Part shown: one piece after another, positions 34,495 to 43,817 of the stretch
How the letters are laid out: each line of letters opens with the position of its first letter
How positions within the stretch are numbered: the first letter of the stretch is position 1
Source of the DNA: Pseudomonas poae
GTDB lineage: Bacteria > Pseudomonadota > Gammaproteobacteria > Pseudomonadales > Pseudomonadaceae
Direction: 5' to 3'
Length of the DNA: 64,000 bases
Assembly: GCA_004000515.1 (NCBI GenBank)
Contig: CP034537.1
Span: forward strand, 4,230,001 to 4,294,000
Position numbers and translations under genes: made by a program
Notes under the pieces: generated by a model
The model's input: the letters and a program-made list of their open reading frames with translations, nothing else
Told to the model about the DNA's origin: nothing
Databases searched by the model: none

Positions 34495-35529
34495 ATGCAA
34501 GTTCGAATTATGCAAACTGCCCTGATCCTGGCCATCTTGGGCTGGACGTTGACTGCAACTGCCAAGGAGGCGAAAACGCAAACGGTGACGGCAGCCAACT
34601 TTGCTCGTGCTGAATCAGATATGTACTTCAGCAATTTCGTCAGGGACGGTGGCTTCGGCAAATTCAGCCACACGCGCGAGTTGGCGTCCATCGATCACCA
34701 GACCGTGATTCGGTTGAACCGTGACACTCTGTACTCGTTTGGCGTATTCGACCTTGAGGCTTCACCGGTGACCGTAACCCTGCCCGATGCAGGAAAGCGC
34801 TATATGGCGCTGCAAGTCATCAGCGAAGATCACTATGCCCCCGAGGTGTTTTACGCACCGGGCAAACACATCATCACCAAGGAGCAAGTCGGAACACGCT
34901 ACGTGGCTTTGGCGATTCGTACCTTTGTCGACCCCAATAGCGCGGCGGATCTCAAGACCGTGCACGAGTTGCAGGACGCGGTGAAAGTTGAGCAGAAGTC
35001 TGTCGGAACCTTCGTCGTTCCAGAGTGGGACGCCGCCTCGCGGGACAAAATGCGCAAAGCGTTGCTTAGCGTGGTCGAGGCTGCCGGTGGGATCGATTCG
35101 GATCGCATGTTCGGTAGCAAGGAACAGGTCGATCCCGTGCAGCACCTGCTAGGAACCGCTGCGGGCTGGGGCGGAAACCCTCGAACTGCTGCGATGTACA
35201 CGGGGGCAGCTCCGGCTCAGAACGATGGCAAGACCGCCTACGCACTCACAGTCAAGAACGTCCCCGTAGACGGTTTTTGGTCGGTAAGTGTTTATAACAA
35301 GTCCGGATTCTTCGAGAAAAACCCGCAGAATGCCTACACCGTCAACAACGTCACGGCGAAACCGAACGCCGATGGCTCGGTGACGATTCACTTCGGTGGC
35401 GGCGATACCACTGCGGTGAACTACCTGCCGATCATGCCAGGATGGAATTACCTATTCCGGATGTATCGCCCGCAACAAGCTGTTCTGGACAACAGCTGGA
35501 AAGTGCCGACGGCGCAGCAGGCAAATTAA
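34495..35529 (+). CDS. Secreted DUF1254/DUF1214-domain protein
   Basis: 344 aa from ATG 34495 (AGGAG upstream). A signal peptide (MQTALILAILGWTLTATAKE, cleavage after ATA) is followed by a DUF1254-type region ('RAESDMYFSNFVRDGGFGKFSH', 'VIRLNRDTLYSFGVFDLEA') and a DUF1214-type region ('YALTVKNVPVDGFWSVSVYN', 'GVNYLPIMPGWNYLFRMYRP' pattern with NYLPIMPGWNYLFRMY). Such proteins are common in soil bacteria but biochemically undefined. It lies between the phage lysis module and the att site, so it is likely lysogenic cargo, and it has its own terminator. Confidence 0.82.
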   Translation: MQVRIMQTALILAILGWTLTATAKEAKTQTVTAANFARAESDMYFSNFVRDGGFGKFSHTRELASIDHQTVIRLNRDTLYSFGVFDLEASPVTVTLPDAGKRYMALQVISEDHYAPEVFYAPGKHIITKEQVGTRYVALAIRTFVDPNSAADLKTVHELQDAVKVEQKSVGTFVVPEWDAASRDKMRKALLSVVEAAGGIDSDRMFGSKEQVDPVQHLLGTAAGWGGNPRTAAMYTGAAPAQNDGKTAYALTVKNVPVDGFWSVSVYNKSGFFEKNPQNAYTVNNVTAKPNADGSVTIHFGGGDTTAVNYLPIMPGWNYLFRMYRPQQAVLDNSWKVPTAQQAN

Positions 35530-35541
35530 CCTCCCTCGATT

Positions 35542-35578
35542 GCACTGCTGGCGTCAACTTTTCAGCAGTGCGTTTCTT
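35542..35578 (+). terminator. Terminator after DUF1254/DUF1214 gene
   Basis: Perfect 9-bp stem GCACTGCTG / CAGCAGTGC with a 12-nt loop, then GTTTCTTT. Confidence 0.8.
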
Positions 35579-35943
35579 TAGGCGAAGTGTCGAAGACTGT
35601 CACGGAGCGATTGCTGGCAAATACGGTGGCGAAAGACGCATGAGTAATGTGTTCTCTTTAAAACGGGATCACCCTGCCAGATTTGATTCGCACCATGCTG
35701 CTTTTGGCCGTCTATATTTGATCATTCGACTGACCCTTATTGGCCGAAAGTGGCCATACGATTGTCTACGAGTCGTGGGCTATTGGTGGTTTGTGTTCGG
35801 TCGGCAGGACGCCGGGGGAGGGGGAATCGTTTCCGCAACCTGACGCGCGCCCCTTGTTCTATGCGGCTTGTAGGGCATCAAAAAATGATCTGGTGCGGAA
35901 ACGATGAATACCTAAGCTGTTGATTTGTATTGTTAAGTCGGCA
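35579..35943. other. Intergenic stretch before the att site
   Basis: About 365 nt with no supported gene. One open frame (35,442-35,843) runs through the preceding gene's end and terminator and has no ribosome site. No repeat or RNA recognised. Confidence 0.4.
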
Positions 35944-36004
35944 GTCTTGAAAACCGGCGAACGTTAATAGCGTTCCCAGGGTTCGAATCCCTGGTTTCCC
36001 GCCA
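35944..36004 (+). other. Attachment site: 3' half of tRNA-Ser(UGA)
   Basis: The segment begins in the anticodon arm (GTCTTGAAAACCGGC, anticodon TGA), has the long variable arm of a tRNA-Ser (GAACGTTAATAGCGTTC), a T arm CAGGG-TTCGAAT-CCCTG, the 3' acceptor strand GTTTCCC, G and CCA. No matching 5' half precedes it: the upstream bases GCA do not pair with the anticodon stem's CCGG. This is the displaced 3' end left when an element inserts into a tRNA gene. By orientation the element lies to the left, and the restored tRNA should lie outside the window. Confidence 0.85.
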
Positions 36005-36013
36005 AGATTCAAA

Positions 36014-36041
36014 CGAAAGCCCCGCATAGTCGGGGCTTTCG
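36014..36041. terminator. Terminator of the displaced tRNA-Ser
   Basis: Perfect 11-bp inverted repeat CGAAAGCCCCG / CGGGGCTTTCG with loop CATAGT; it keeps the original downstream context of the tRNA gene. Confidence 0.75.
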
Positions 36042-36301
36042 CGTTTCTGGGGTTTGTACGGCAAAGGTGCAGAATTGCGAGGCGTTCCATAACTATTGTG
36101 GAAGTGTTCCATTTTTTAGACTTTGCGGCGGCTCCCCATCATCCCGTAAACGCGCTGGGTCATTTCCTGCTCGCGTCCCCAAGGTCGATAATCTCCGACG
36201 CGGCCTATGGCCGAATACCCCGAACCTAAACCCTCCAACCACGCGGAATGCCTGGCTAGGTCGGTATGTTAGGATTTCGATTTTGCGTGAAGGATCACAC
36301 C
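36042..36301. other. Intergenic stretch after the att site
   Basis: 260 nt without a supported gene; base composition is mixed. No clear promoter, repeat or RNA seen. Confidence 0.35.
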
Positions 36302-36675
36302 ATGAATATCAAGATGGCATCCGTAGTGCTGGCAGGTGCCTCCCTCATAACGTGTACCAATGCATGGTCTTGGTACATGAAAGGGGAAACGGTTCGCTTC
36401 AGTGCTCAGGAATGGAGCTATTGCAAGGCCGGGGCTACAGATGCTGCTGCCATCATGTACAGCAGGCAAATGGGGACGCCGCTTGAGTATCCGTACGACG
36501 CTTATACGGATACCCACAAAAGATGAGGGCGAAGTTTATTGAAATGGCCGAAGGCTATCCAATAGAAAGCACGAAGGAAAAGAAAATGGAGGTGGCTGAA
36601 AAGTTCACGGCGGATATGCAGAGAGGCTGCCTCATGTACTTAAAGGCAGTCCAGCCAGAATCATTTGCTGAGTAA
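36302..36675 (+). CDS. Small secreted protein (one-base frameshift near 36518)
   Basis: About 124 aa. MNIKMASVVLAGASLITCTN followed by AWSWYMKGETVRF is a signal peptide and mature start. The first frame stops at 36526 after YTDTHKR; the second continues MRAKFIEMAEGYPIESTKEK and ends ...VQPESFAE at 36675. One A lost in CACAAAAGATG joins them as ...THKKMRAKF. Four Cys are in the joined protein, one of them in the signal region. Unknown periplasmic protein. Confidence 0.6.
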
Positions 36676-36826
36676 ACGCTGGACCCTGTTGCAGTCGTGC
36701 AGACCAAACTCCCTTGGCCCGAATGAAGTGTTCTTGCAGTGCTACCACGCCGTATCATGGCAAGCTAAAGCGAAATGCCGTGACCTTGATCGGCATTTTT
36801 GCGACCAGCCAAAAGGGAGTTGAGCT

Positions 36827-38155
36827 ATGAAGTCCGGACGGATACAACGCGGTGTCGGTGTACCACTCATTTACGCATTGCTCGCGTTTGTAATGCCCAG
36901 CGCTGCATTCAGTAGCGCACCCGTTCCCGATGCGCTGGAAAGTGACCCTGCCAAATTGGGTTGGATGGTCGGCTCTCCGCCGCCGCCCGAGCGCATGATT
37001 CGGTTCGATGATGGTAGTTACTTCCGTTTTCCGCAGATGCGTTGGAGCGTTGCTCACTTCAGGGAGTTGATGCCGACAACGAACGTGTCGCGTGGCCTTG
37101 AGTCTTCCGGGAAACTTGATATTGCACTGCAGGCTGGAATTGATCAGGTCAGTTTTGTTCCGCTAGGCGGTGACAGCAAGATGACCTGGCGTGATTCGTT
37201 GTTGGTGAACTACACCGATGGCATCGTCGTGTTGCACAAGGGGCGTGTCGTGTACGAGCGCTATTTTGGTTCGCTGAAGCCAGAAGGGCAGCATGCGGCA
37301 ATGTCGGTCACCAAAACCTTTGTCGGTACCCTTGCAGCAATGATGGTGGCCGAGGGCACGCTTGATCCTGAACGCAAAGTTGTGGACTACGTTCCCGAGT
37401 TGGGCAAGGCGGCGTTTGGCAGTGCGACTGTACGCCAGTTGATGGACATGACCACCGGCATACGCTTCAGCGAAAACTACGCCGACCCCAATGCCGAAGT
37501 TTGGGCCCACGCTGCGGCCGGTAACCCGCTGCCCAAGCCGAAAGACTATACCGGCCCGCGTTCGTACTACGAATTCCTGCAAACCGTGCAGCCGGAAGGC
37601 AAGCACGGCGAGGCATTCCATTACCGCACGGCCAACACCGACGCTTTAGGGTGGGTGTTAGCGCGGGTAAGCGGAAAACCGGTCGCACAACTGCTGTCCG
37701 AGCGTATCTGGAAAAAGCTTGGGGCAGAGCAGGATGCGTACATGACGGTTGACTCCACTGGCACGCCATTTGCGGGTGGTGGCCTAAATTTGGGGCTGCG
37801 TGACCTGGCCCGCTTTGGTGAAATGATCCGCAACCAAGGGCAATACAACGGGCAGCAAATCGTACCAAAAGCGGCAGTCGCCGATATCCGACGGGGTGCC
37901 AGCAAAGAGGACTTTGCCAAGGCTGGTTATACAACCCTGACAGGCTGGAGCTATCGCGACATGTGGTGGGTTACCCACAACGAACACGGTGCGTTCATGG
38001 CCCGAGGCGTTCATGGCCAGGCATTGTATGTTGATCCAACGGCTGAGGTGGTGATTGCTCGTTTCGCTAGTCACCCGGTCGCCGCCAATGCTGCCAATGA
38101 TGCGACGTCCCTACCGGCTTATGATGCGGTGGCCAGGTATTTGATGAGTCGGTAG
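36827..38155 (+). CDS. Secreted serine hydrolase (class C beta-lactamase-like)
   Basis: 442 aa with an N-terminal signal peptide (IYALLAFVMPSAAFSSA). 'AMSVTKTFVGTLAAMMVAEG' carries the SxxK motif with the nucleophile Ser and Lys. 'GEAFHYRTANTDALGWVLAR' holds a Tyr-x-x-Asn-like element. 'GGLNLGLRDLARFGEMI' and 'WWVTHNEHGAFMARGVHGQAL' with HGQ in place of the KTG box complete the beta-lactamase/DD-peptidase fold. AAGGGAG precedes ATG 36827. Such enzymes are usually esterases or peptidases; a resistance role is not implied. Confidence 0.85.
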   Translation: MKSGRIQRGVGVPLIYALLAFVMPSAAFSSAPVPDALESDPAKLGWMVGSPPPPERMIRFDDGSYFRFPQMRWSVAHFRELMPTTNVSRGLESSGKLDIALQAGIDQVSFVPLGGDSKMTWRDSLLVNYTDGIVVLHKGRVVYERYFGSLKPEGQHAAMSVTKTFVGTLAAMMVAEGTLDPERKVVDYVPELGKAAFGSATVRQLMDMTTGIRFSENYADPNAEVWAHAAAGNPLPKPKDYTGPRSYYEFLQTVQPEGKHGEAFHYRTANTDALGWVLARVSGKPVAQLLSERIWKKLGAEQDAYMTVDSTGTPFAGGGLNLGLRDLARFGEMIRNQGQYNGQQIVPKAAVADIRRGASKEDFAKAGYTTLTGWSYRDMWWVTHNEHGAFMARGVHGQALYVDPTAEVVIARFASHPVAANAANDATSLPAYDAVARYLMSR

Positions 38156-38412
38156 CGCAAAGGGGTTACTTTCGGCTGACAATCTTGAGCCTTTTCTGCT
38201 TGTGAGACCGCTGGTTGGCCTTTGTGTTTTCTGACGAGCTTTTCCTCGTCAACCCTTTGTTTTTTTACTATTATCCCTCACCTGCGCACTCAAGGAAGAG
38301 CGGCTGAGCGCCTTGAGTCTGGTAGAAAAATTACACTCACCCATTGAGTGAATTAATACTTTACCCAGAACCTAACGACTCAGCCAACCCTAATGACCTC
38401 CTGGTGAAACCG
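38156..38412. other. Intergenic with inverted repeat
   Basis: Contains ACTCAAGG / CCTTGAGT with a 15-nt loop (about 38,290-38,320), with no T tract. It may be an operator or a weak terminator for the serine hydrolase gene. Confidence 0.3.
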
Positions 38413-38910
38413 ATGGATAAAATGTGTGGCATCGTTGTAGTGGTAGGACTGGCCCTTTCGGGATGCGCTACGAAAACTCCAGAAAAACCTAACGTGGCTC
38501 CACCGCCTGCCGTCGTTCAGGAAGCACCTCATGAAGTCGCACCTTCGACACCCGAAAATTGGACTGTGCGATATGAGGCAGCACCTGCGAACGCCAATGC
38601 TCATGCCCCAGCTCCTGTCTCGCAGGACGTCGCTCAGTCAGAGTCAGACACGAACCTGAACGAAAATCGTGCTGAGCAATGCCGTAAAGAACTGGATGTT
38701 TTAAAGCTTTACAGCAAGGCGTCTTACACCAAGTACGAGGCGGAATACCAAGCCATTGCCGTCAAGACTGCTAAGTACATGGAAATTAAAGACTCATTGG
38801 GCGCCGACTTGAACTACATGGTTATGCCCGCTTATCAATTTCAAATTCGTGAGTTCTGCTTCCGAGTTAAGACCCGTTTGTCGGAACTCGTGCTTCGCCA
38901 AGCCAAATAA
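38413..38910 (+). CDS. Hypothetical lipoprotein
   Basis: 165 aa from ATG 38413. 'MCGIVVVVGLALSGCATKTP' is a signal peptide with lipobox LSGC. A Pro/Ala-rich linker (KPNVAPPPAVVQEAPHEVA) is followed by a helical domain (CRKELDVLKLYSKASYTKYE ... YQFQIREFCFRVKTRLSELV) with two Cys. It is probably an outer-membrane-anchored protein; no family named. Confidence 0.65.
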   Translation: MDKMCGIVVVVGLALSGCATKTPEKPNVAPPPAVVQEAPHEVAPSTPENWTVRYEAAPANANAHAPAPVSQDVAQSESDTNLNENRAEQCRKELDVLKLYSKASYTKYEAEYQAIAVKTAKYMEIKDSLGADLNYMVMPAYQFQIREFCFRVKTRLSELVLRQAK

Positions 38911-39011
38911 TGATGCCGTGTTAGGGAAGGCTATTCACCCGTTAAGGAAGCTCTGAAAAGACTTTCTTCTCTGGTGAAATACCCGTCTCACGCGAATCGA
39001 ACGGTTCAGCG

Positions 39012-39110
39012 CTGAAGAAGCAGATTGCCTTTGACGGTGCCGAATAGACTGGCAAACGCAAGCAGACCCGCCGCGAGCGCTTCTTGATCTAGAAAGGTCA
39101 AGTGGTGCCC
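39012..39110 (+). pseudogene. IS5-type transposase N-terminal relic
   Basis: The translated frame reads KKQIAFDGAE, a stop, TGKRKQTRRERFLI, a stop, then KGQVVP. This follows the start of IS5-family transposases (KQ.TF..AE..GKRK.TR.E.FL.EM..VVPW). Two in-frame stops and no further homology show a dead fragment. It marks past insertion in this patchy stretch. Confidence 0.65.
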
Positions 39111-39175
39111 CGGAGGGGTTTGACTACTTTGATGAAACTGCGTTTGAAACAGTAATGGTCCCAAGGCCGGGGACA

Positions 39176-39694
39176 TCAATCGTGAAAAATTATCTGCTGC
39201 CGGTAACCATTCCCACCGACGAGCAGCGGGTACCTGCTTTCGTCTGTCAGTGAGCGCAATCGCGTTGAGTGATGTGTTTGGCTAAAGAGCACTTGGCACT
39301 CTGCGGCATCAAAAAAACGTCTGAGGAGTGGAAGTGCAATGTTGAGCAAGGCCCTGTCAATCTTCAAACACACCACGATCAAATCCAGCTGATCAGTCAA
39401 CTCCCGATACAGATCTATCGCCACAGTGCTTTCGTTCGCTGCGGACGAATAGACATGCACATCGCCCGCACCTATCGGCGTGCTATCGAAGTAAAAGTCA
39501 TGCAGTTTTGCAACGTCGAACTCGACTCCAGCGCCGGTCAATGCAGCTTTTAAATCTGCGTTTGGGAAGTGCTCGTCCTCAGTCCATGAAACTAGATCGG
39601 ACATTGATACGCAGATGTCGAACTCATTGGCGTAAACGATCGGAGGCATTCGTGGAAAGTCCAAATGATCAATTGAGCGAGTCACCCGAAGCAA
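39176..39694 (-). CDS. Hypothetical protein
   Basis: 172 aa if started at TTG 39694; ATG 39649 (MPPIVYANEFDICVSMSDLV) is more likely the true start, giving 157 aa. Acidic, soluble, with 'DVHVYSSAANESTVAIDLYRE' and 'LPLLRRFFDAAECQVLFSQT'. The gene follows a lipoprotein gene on the same strand with little gap. I do not recognise it. Confidence 0.5.
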   Translation of the reverse strand: MLRVTRSIDHLDFPRMPPIVYANEFDICVSMSDLVSWTEDEHFPNADLKAALTGAGVEFDVAKLHDFYFDSTPIGAGDVHVYSSAANESTVAIDLYRELTDQLDLIVVCLKIDRALLNIALPLLRRFFDAAECQVLFSQTHHSTRLRSLTDESRYPLLVGGNGYRQQIIFHD

Positions 39695-39700
39695 AATAAC

Positions 39701-40023
39701 TCACTTTGGTCGCGCCGATACTGGCGGACTTGAGAAATTTCCCATGTCAGGCGCATCCATCTCTGCCTGGCTACACGCCAAGCGCTTCGCCCGTTCCCGG
39801 GTCGCCCAAATTTCCCCGCCTGAATCTATTGGCCTGCCCTGTAACTTAAGGACAAACGCCAGACCTTTGATAGCACTGCTGGAACCTGCGCATTCCCAAA
39901 CACGCTGCGCTTCAGACGTAGGCATAGGCGCATTTAATCTGGCGCTTGCACCCTCGGATAACTGAGGAGAACTGTTGGCGCAACCCGCAAGAGCCAGCGC
40001 GAGTAGAAGGGGGAAAGTCGCAT
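39701..40023 (-). CDS. Small lipoprotein (one-base frameshift near 40010)
   Basis: About 107 aa. ATG 40023 has AAGGA upstream and gives MRLSP; after one base is restored in the CCCCC run, the frame reads LLLALALAGCANSSPQLSEG, a lipobox LAGC. The rest is a small domain with two Cys (WECAGSSSAIKGLAFVLKLQ ... LACSQAEMD). Length 3n+2 fits the lost base. Unknown function. Confidence 0.58.
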
Positions 40024-40124
40024 TTAAAATCCTTTTTTATGTGTTTGCGCTCGAACTCCAAATGAGTTCGCGCGCTAGCTTACCAAGCTTTAGATTGCCC
40101 GCGTGGCCCCATGCACGCCCATCG

Positions 40125-40591
40125 CTATTGAGGGCTGAGCCGCTTCATCGACCACCGCACCGTCTCTAGAGGCACTGGCGTTCCATCGGCCCAAACGGAG
40201 TTGCCTGTTTGCTCCATTTCCAGACTGTCGCCGCTGAAGTGTCCGGTAAATGTTTGTATCGTCGTGAGTTGCAAAACGCCTTCGCTATTTTTATTAACAA
40301 GGCGTCGCTCGCCTTTTAGCGAATCCCCTGTACGCGTGAAGATAACGGGGTTATCAACGCCGGGGTGGTCATGGGTGTAATAGCCCCATCGCTTGAAGAC
40401 GACTGCTTGCGCTTCGGTAGTACGCCACCATATGAAGCGACTAGCGTCTTTGAAATAAACGTAAACGTGATATCTCGAGACAGGGTCTTCATTATCTGCG
40501 TACCACAAACCATTGGGCACAGGGACAGCGGGAGCTGTTGCGCAAGCAGAAAGAAGCACGCTCATAAAAAAGGAGAGAAATGTTTTTTCAT
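40125..40591 (-). CDS. Lipoprotein (one-base frameshift near 40573)
   Basis: About 155 aa. ATG 40591 gives MKKHFSPF and, after one T is restored in the CCTTTTTT run, MSVLLSACATAPAVP, a lipobox LSAC. The mature part is beta-rich ('SRYHVYVYFKDASRFIWWRT', 'TIQTFTGHFSGDSLEMEQTG'), perhaps a lipocalin-like fold. Unknown role. Confidence 0.62.
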
Positions 40592-40764
40592 AAAGTCCAT
40601 TTTCAGTTAAAAAGTGGGTCGCCTGGCTGTGATTAGTCCATGCGGCGATAAAAATGGTTCATGAGAATCCGCTCAGCCAGCGCCACCAAGGCACTGCCCC
40701 GGTAAGGCGTCAGCCACGGTCGCAAGCGTCAAAGAGCGTAACACCCGACGGAACGGAGCTTGAT

Positions 40765-41825
40765 ATGGGAAATGGACCGAACAAACGAGTCGTAGTGATC
40801 GGCGCGGGCATCGTGGGCGCGTCCCTGGCTTACCACCTGGCAAGCAAAGGCGCGAACGTCACTGTGGTCGAGGCTAACGACATAGCGTCAGGCGTGACGG
40901 GGACGTCGTTCGCATGGATCAATACTTCACCACCCCCCAACACGACCCGATTGCCCAGTTGCGCGGCTCTGCAATCGAGGCGTACCGCCGGCTCGAGGCG
41001 CAGTTGCCCGGGCTGGAAATCCAGTGGACAGGTGCACTGATCTACGGCTTGGTTTCAGATACAGTGATGTCCGCCTCGACAAAGCGTGTGTCTCAATCGC
41101 GAATTCTTGAGCTTGAGCCTAACCTCAAACATCCGCCAGAAGATGCCGTGTATGAGGCCGAGCAAGGCGCGTTGGATGCCGTGGCTGCCACCCATGCGTT
41201 GATCGCAGGTGCGCGGGATAAAGGCGCGAAGATCTTCACCCGTGTACCGGTCCTGGGTTTTGTAACTCAAGGCACAGCGGTGATCGGAGTCGAAACCGCT
41301 ACGGGTGTGATCGATGCGGATGTTGTGGTACTGGCTGCCGGAACAGGCATCACGAAGTTGACGGATAGGCTTGAGGTCGCCCTTCCAATAGAGGCATCTC
41401 CCGCCATTTTTATCCGTTACACCTCTCAACACAACCTGGTGCGCACGCTTATCTCCAACGCTGAAATGGAAGTACGGCAAAGTGCGCAGGGCACGTTACT
41501 GGCGGCAGAAGACTTCCTGGACGACGCTCTGGAGAACCAGCCAGAGGCAATAGCGTTGCGAACCGCCGTGGCAATCCAGAACGAACTTCACGGCGTCGTT
41601 TCCATCGAGCCTGAGTTGGCGTGTGTCGGGATCAGGCCCATACCGGCCGATGGCATTCCTATCATCGGGTACCTGCCAAAAGTCAGCGGCGTCTATGTGT
41701 GCGCCATGCATCCCGGCGTTACGTTGGCGGCGATTGTGGGGCGTCTTGCCAGTGAGGAGATCATTGATGGCAAGGCATCGAGCGCCCTTGACCCCTGTCG
41801 CCCTGACCGATTCAACCGCGAATAG
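40765..41825 (+). CDS. DAO-family FAD-dependent oxidoreductase (one-base frameshift near 40937)
   Basis: About 353 aa. ATG 40765 (GGAG upstream) gives 'KRVVVIGAGIVGASLAYHLASKGANVTVVEA', the FAD-binding GxGxxG fold. After SFAWINTSPP the frame breaks in a run of six C; a seventh C restores QHDPIAQLRGSAIEAYRRLE. 'DADVVVLAAGTGI' and the C-terminal 'VGIRPIPADGIPIIGYLPKVSGVYVCAMHPGVTLA' are typical of the D-amino-acid/glycine oxidase family. The substrate is an amine or amino acid; not predictable. It may belong with the catabolic cluster downstream. Confidence 0.8.
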
Positions 41826-41880
41826 CTGGTTTTCAATCTCTGCCCCAACTACCATCGCGTTTTTTCCTAAGGACGGACCG

Positions 41881-42060
41881 ATGTTTCCAAGGTATTTGCG
41901 GTGGGTGTTTCTTGTCTGTGTGATCGGCAACGTTTTGCAGTTGCTGTTCACCGGGTTTCAGGTTTACGCGGGCTCCGTTCCTGCCTCCAAACTGATCATG
42001 CCGATTGTGATGATCGTCGTCTTTGGCTGGATATTCACACAGTCGACTAAAACGAATTAG
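41881..42060 (+). CDS. Small two-TM membrane protein
   Basis: 59 aa, AAGGA 8-12 nt before ATG 41881. Two hydrophobic segments: YLRWVFLVCVIGNVLQLLF and KLIMPIVMIVVFGWIF. Ends QSTKTN. Unknown; it follows the oxidase gene by 55 nt. Confidence 0.55.
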   Translation: MFPRYLRWVFLVCVIGNVLQLLFTGFQVYAGSVPASKLIMPIVMIVVFGWIFTQSTKTN

Positions 42061-42158
42061 GCTTCATCCCACCTCACAGCGTGATTGTGCCCGACGAGTG
42101 TGCATCGGTAACCCTGCGGTGCACCCTTGTGTCGAGACGTAGCACTTTCAGGCATTTT

Positions 42159-42380
42159 TGACCGATCCCACACCCTGCCCACAAGCGTGGACACTGACCG
42201 AGTAGAGGGCACGCCCTTTTATTCGGTCATATTGTTTGCCTCCATTTCATTGATCCTGCTTCTAGTGTCCTCCCGCTCGTCCATGCGTATTTCTGGTGAG
42301 CTGCCCGGATACTCTTGCCAAGTCGGTCATCCCCACGCCAAATCGGTCACTGGCATACGCACTGCACACTCATTCGGTCA
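42159..42380. repeat. Six TCGGTCA heptamers: probable operator array
   Basis: TCGGTCA occurs at 42223, 42323, 42343 and 42374, and its inverse TGACCGA at 42159 and 42195, all in the 350-nt gap before the GlpA-like gene. A random 7-mer in either strand is expected about once in 8 kb. A seventh copy lies before the EutH-like gene (47464). A/T often flanks the 5' side. The DeoR repressor encoded in the cluster is the natural candidate to bind; repeated sites are usual for DeoR proteins. Confidence 0.65.
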
Positions 42381-42408
42381 TAAAGTCTTCACCCGGATAG
42401 GCAAACCC

Positions 42409-43817
42409 ATGACGAATTCAACTCCCTACAACACTGACACCTATGACGTCGTCGTCATCGGCGCCGGTGTGGTGGGCTGTGCAATGGCGAGGCGCTTTAC
42501 GCTCGAAGGCGCGCGCGTTCTCTTGTTGGAAAAAAGCCCGGATATCTTGTCCGGCGCGAGCAAGGGCAACAGTGCGATTTTGCATACCGGTTTTGACGCG
42601 CCCCCTGGCAGCGTTGAGCTTGAGTGCATGCAGGCGGGGTATCGGGAGTACCTGGAGATTCATCGGAACATGTCGTTGCCCCTGCTGGAAACGGGGGCGA
42701 TGGTGGTGGCATGGAATGAGGAAGATCTGAACAAGTTGCAGGGCATCATCCAGCAGGCCCACGACAACGGCGTCGCAGACGTCAGGTCCATTGATCGCAC
42801 GGGTGTGAGGGCACGGGAGCCGCACCTTGCGTCAGAGGCGCTCGGCGCGGCGCTGGTGCCGGGTGAGTTTCTGATCGACCCGTGGTCGGCGCCCCTGGGT
42901 TATTTGCTGCAAGCCATGCTGCACGGTGCCCAGGTGCGTTTCACCGCGCAAGTCACGGGTGGTCAATTCGATGGGCAGGCATGGTCGCTTGCCACCACCG
43001 TCGGTGAGGTCAAGGCGCGTACCGTGATCAATTGTGCGGGGCTGTTTGGCGATTACCTTGAGCGTGATCTGCTGGGAGAGGCGAGCTTTTCCATCCACCC
43101 GCGCAAGGGTCAGTTCGTGGTGTTTGACAAGGCGGCCTCGCGCTACCTGGGCAACATCATTTTGCCGGTGCCGAACGAGCGTACCAAAGGCATCGTGTTA
43201 ACCAAAACGGTCTACGGCAACCTGTTGGTGGGGCCGACTGCCGAAGAACAGGACGACCGCGTTCATGCAGGGCTCGACAGTGCAGTGCTGCAGCAACTGG
43301 TGGACGCAGCTGTGGAACGCATTCCGGCCCTTGAGGGTATGCCCGTGACGGCCACCTATGCCGCGTTGCGGCCGGCCACGGAAAAAAGGAATACCGCATA
43401 CGCAAGGTCGACGGTAAAAACTGGATCACGGTGGGTGGCATCCGGTCCACTGGCCTGACGGCCGCGCTGGGCATCGCCAAACACGTATTCGGTCTCTACG
43501 AGGGGCGCCATGCCCCCGTGGCTGCCCACGAACTGCAATGGCCAGCGCTGCCCAACCTGGCCGAGCACCTGACGCGCGATTATCAACAGCCCGGTTATGG
43601 CGAGATCATTTGCCACTGTGAAATGGTCACGCTCAGGGAAATCAACGCAGCACTTGCCAGTGCACTGCCGCCCGGTGATTTGGGCGGGCTCAAGCGGCGT
43701 ACCCGCGCCTGCATGGGACGTTGCCAGGGTTTTTACTGCGGGGCGCGAGTGGCGCAATTGAGCGCTGACCGTCTTGCCATTCCGCTTGCTACAGGTGTTT
43801 GCCATGAATCGCACTGA
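42409..43817 (+). CDS. GlpA-like FAD dehydrogenase with BFD [2Fe-2S] domain (one-base frameshift near 43385)
   Basis: About 469 aa. 'YDVVVIGAGVVGCAMARRFTLEGARVLLLEK' is the FAD fold; 'NSAILHTGFDAPPGSVE' and 'KGQFVVFDKAASRYLGNIIL' match the GlpA/L2HGDH group. The C-terminal BFD-like domain has ICHCEMV and RACMGRCQGFYCG, cysteines for a [2Fe-2S] cluster. One A missing in the GAAAAAAGG run near 43385 breaks the frame; restoring it gives KKEYRIRKVDGKNWITVGGI. By analogy it oxidises a phosphorylated polyol and passes electrons on with its partner encoded next (14-nt overlap). Confidence 0.8.

Noticed and set aside
35942..36004. Functional tRNA gene
   Set aside because: Only the part from the anticodon arm to CCA is present; there is no 5' acceptor strand or D arm.
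36827..38155. Antibiotic resistance beta-lactamase
   Set aside because: It has SxxK but an HGQ-type third box and the build of an esterase/peptidase of the same fold; nothing shows resistance.
42159..42380. CRISPR array
   Set aside because: The repeats are only 7 nt, in both orientations and unevenly spaced, as for operators. No CRISPR-like array was seen anywhere in the window.
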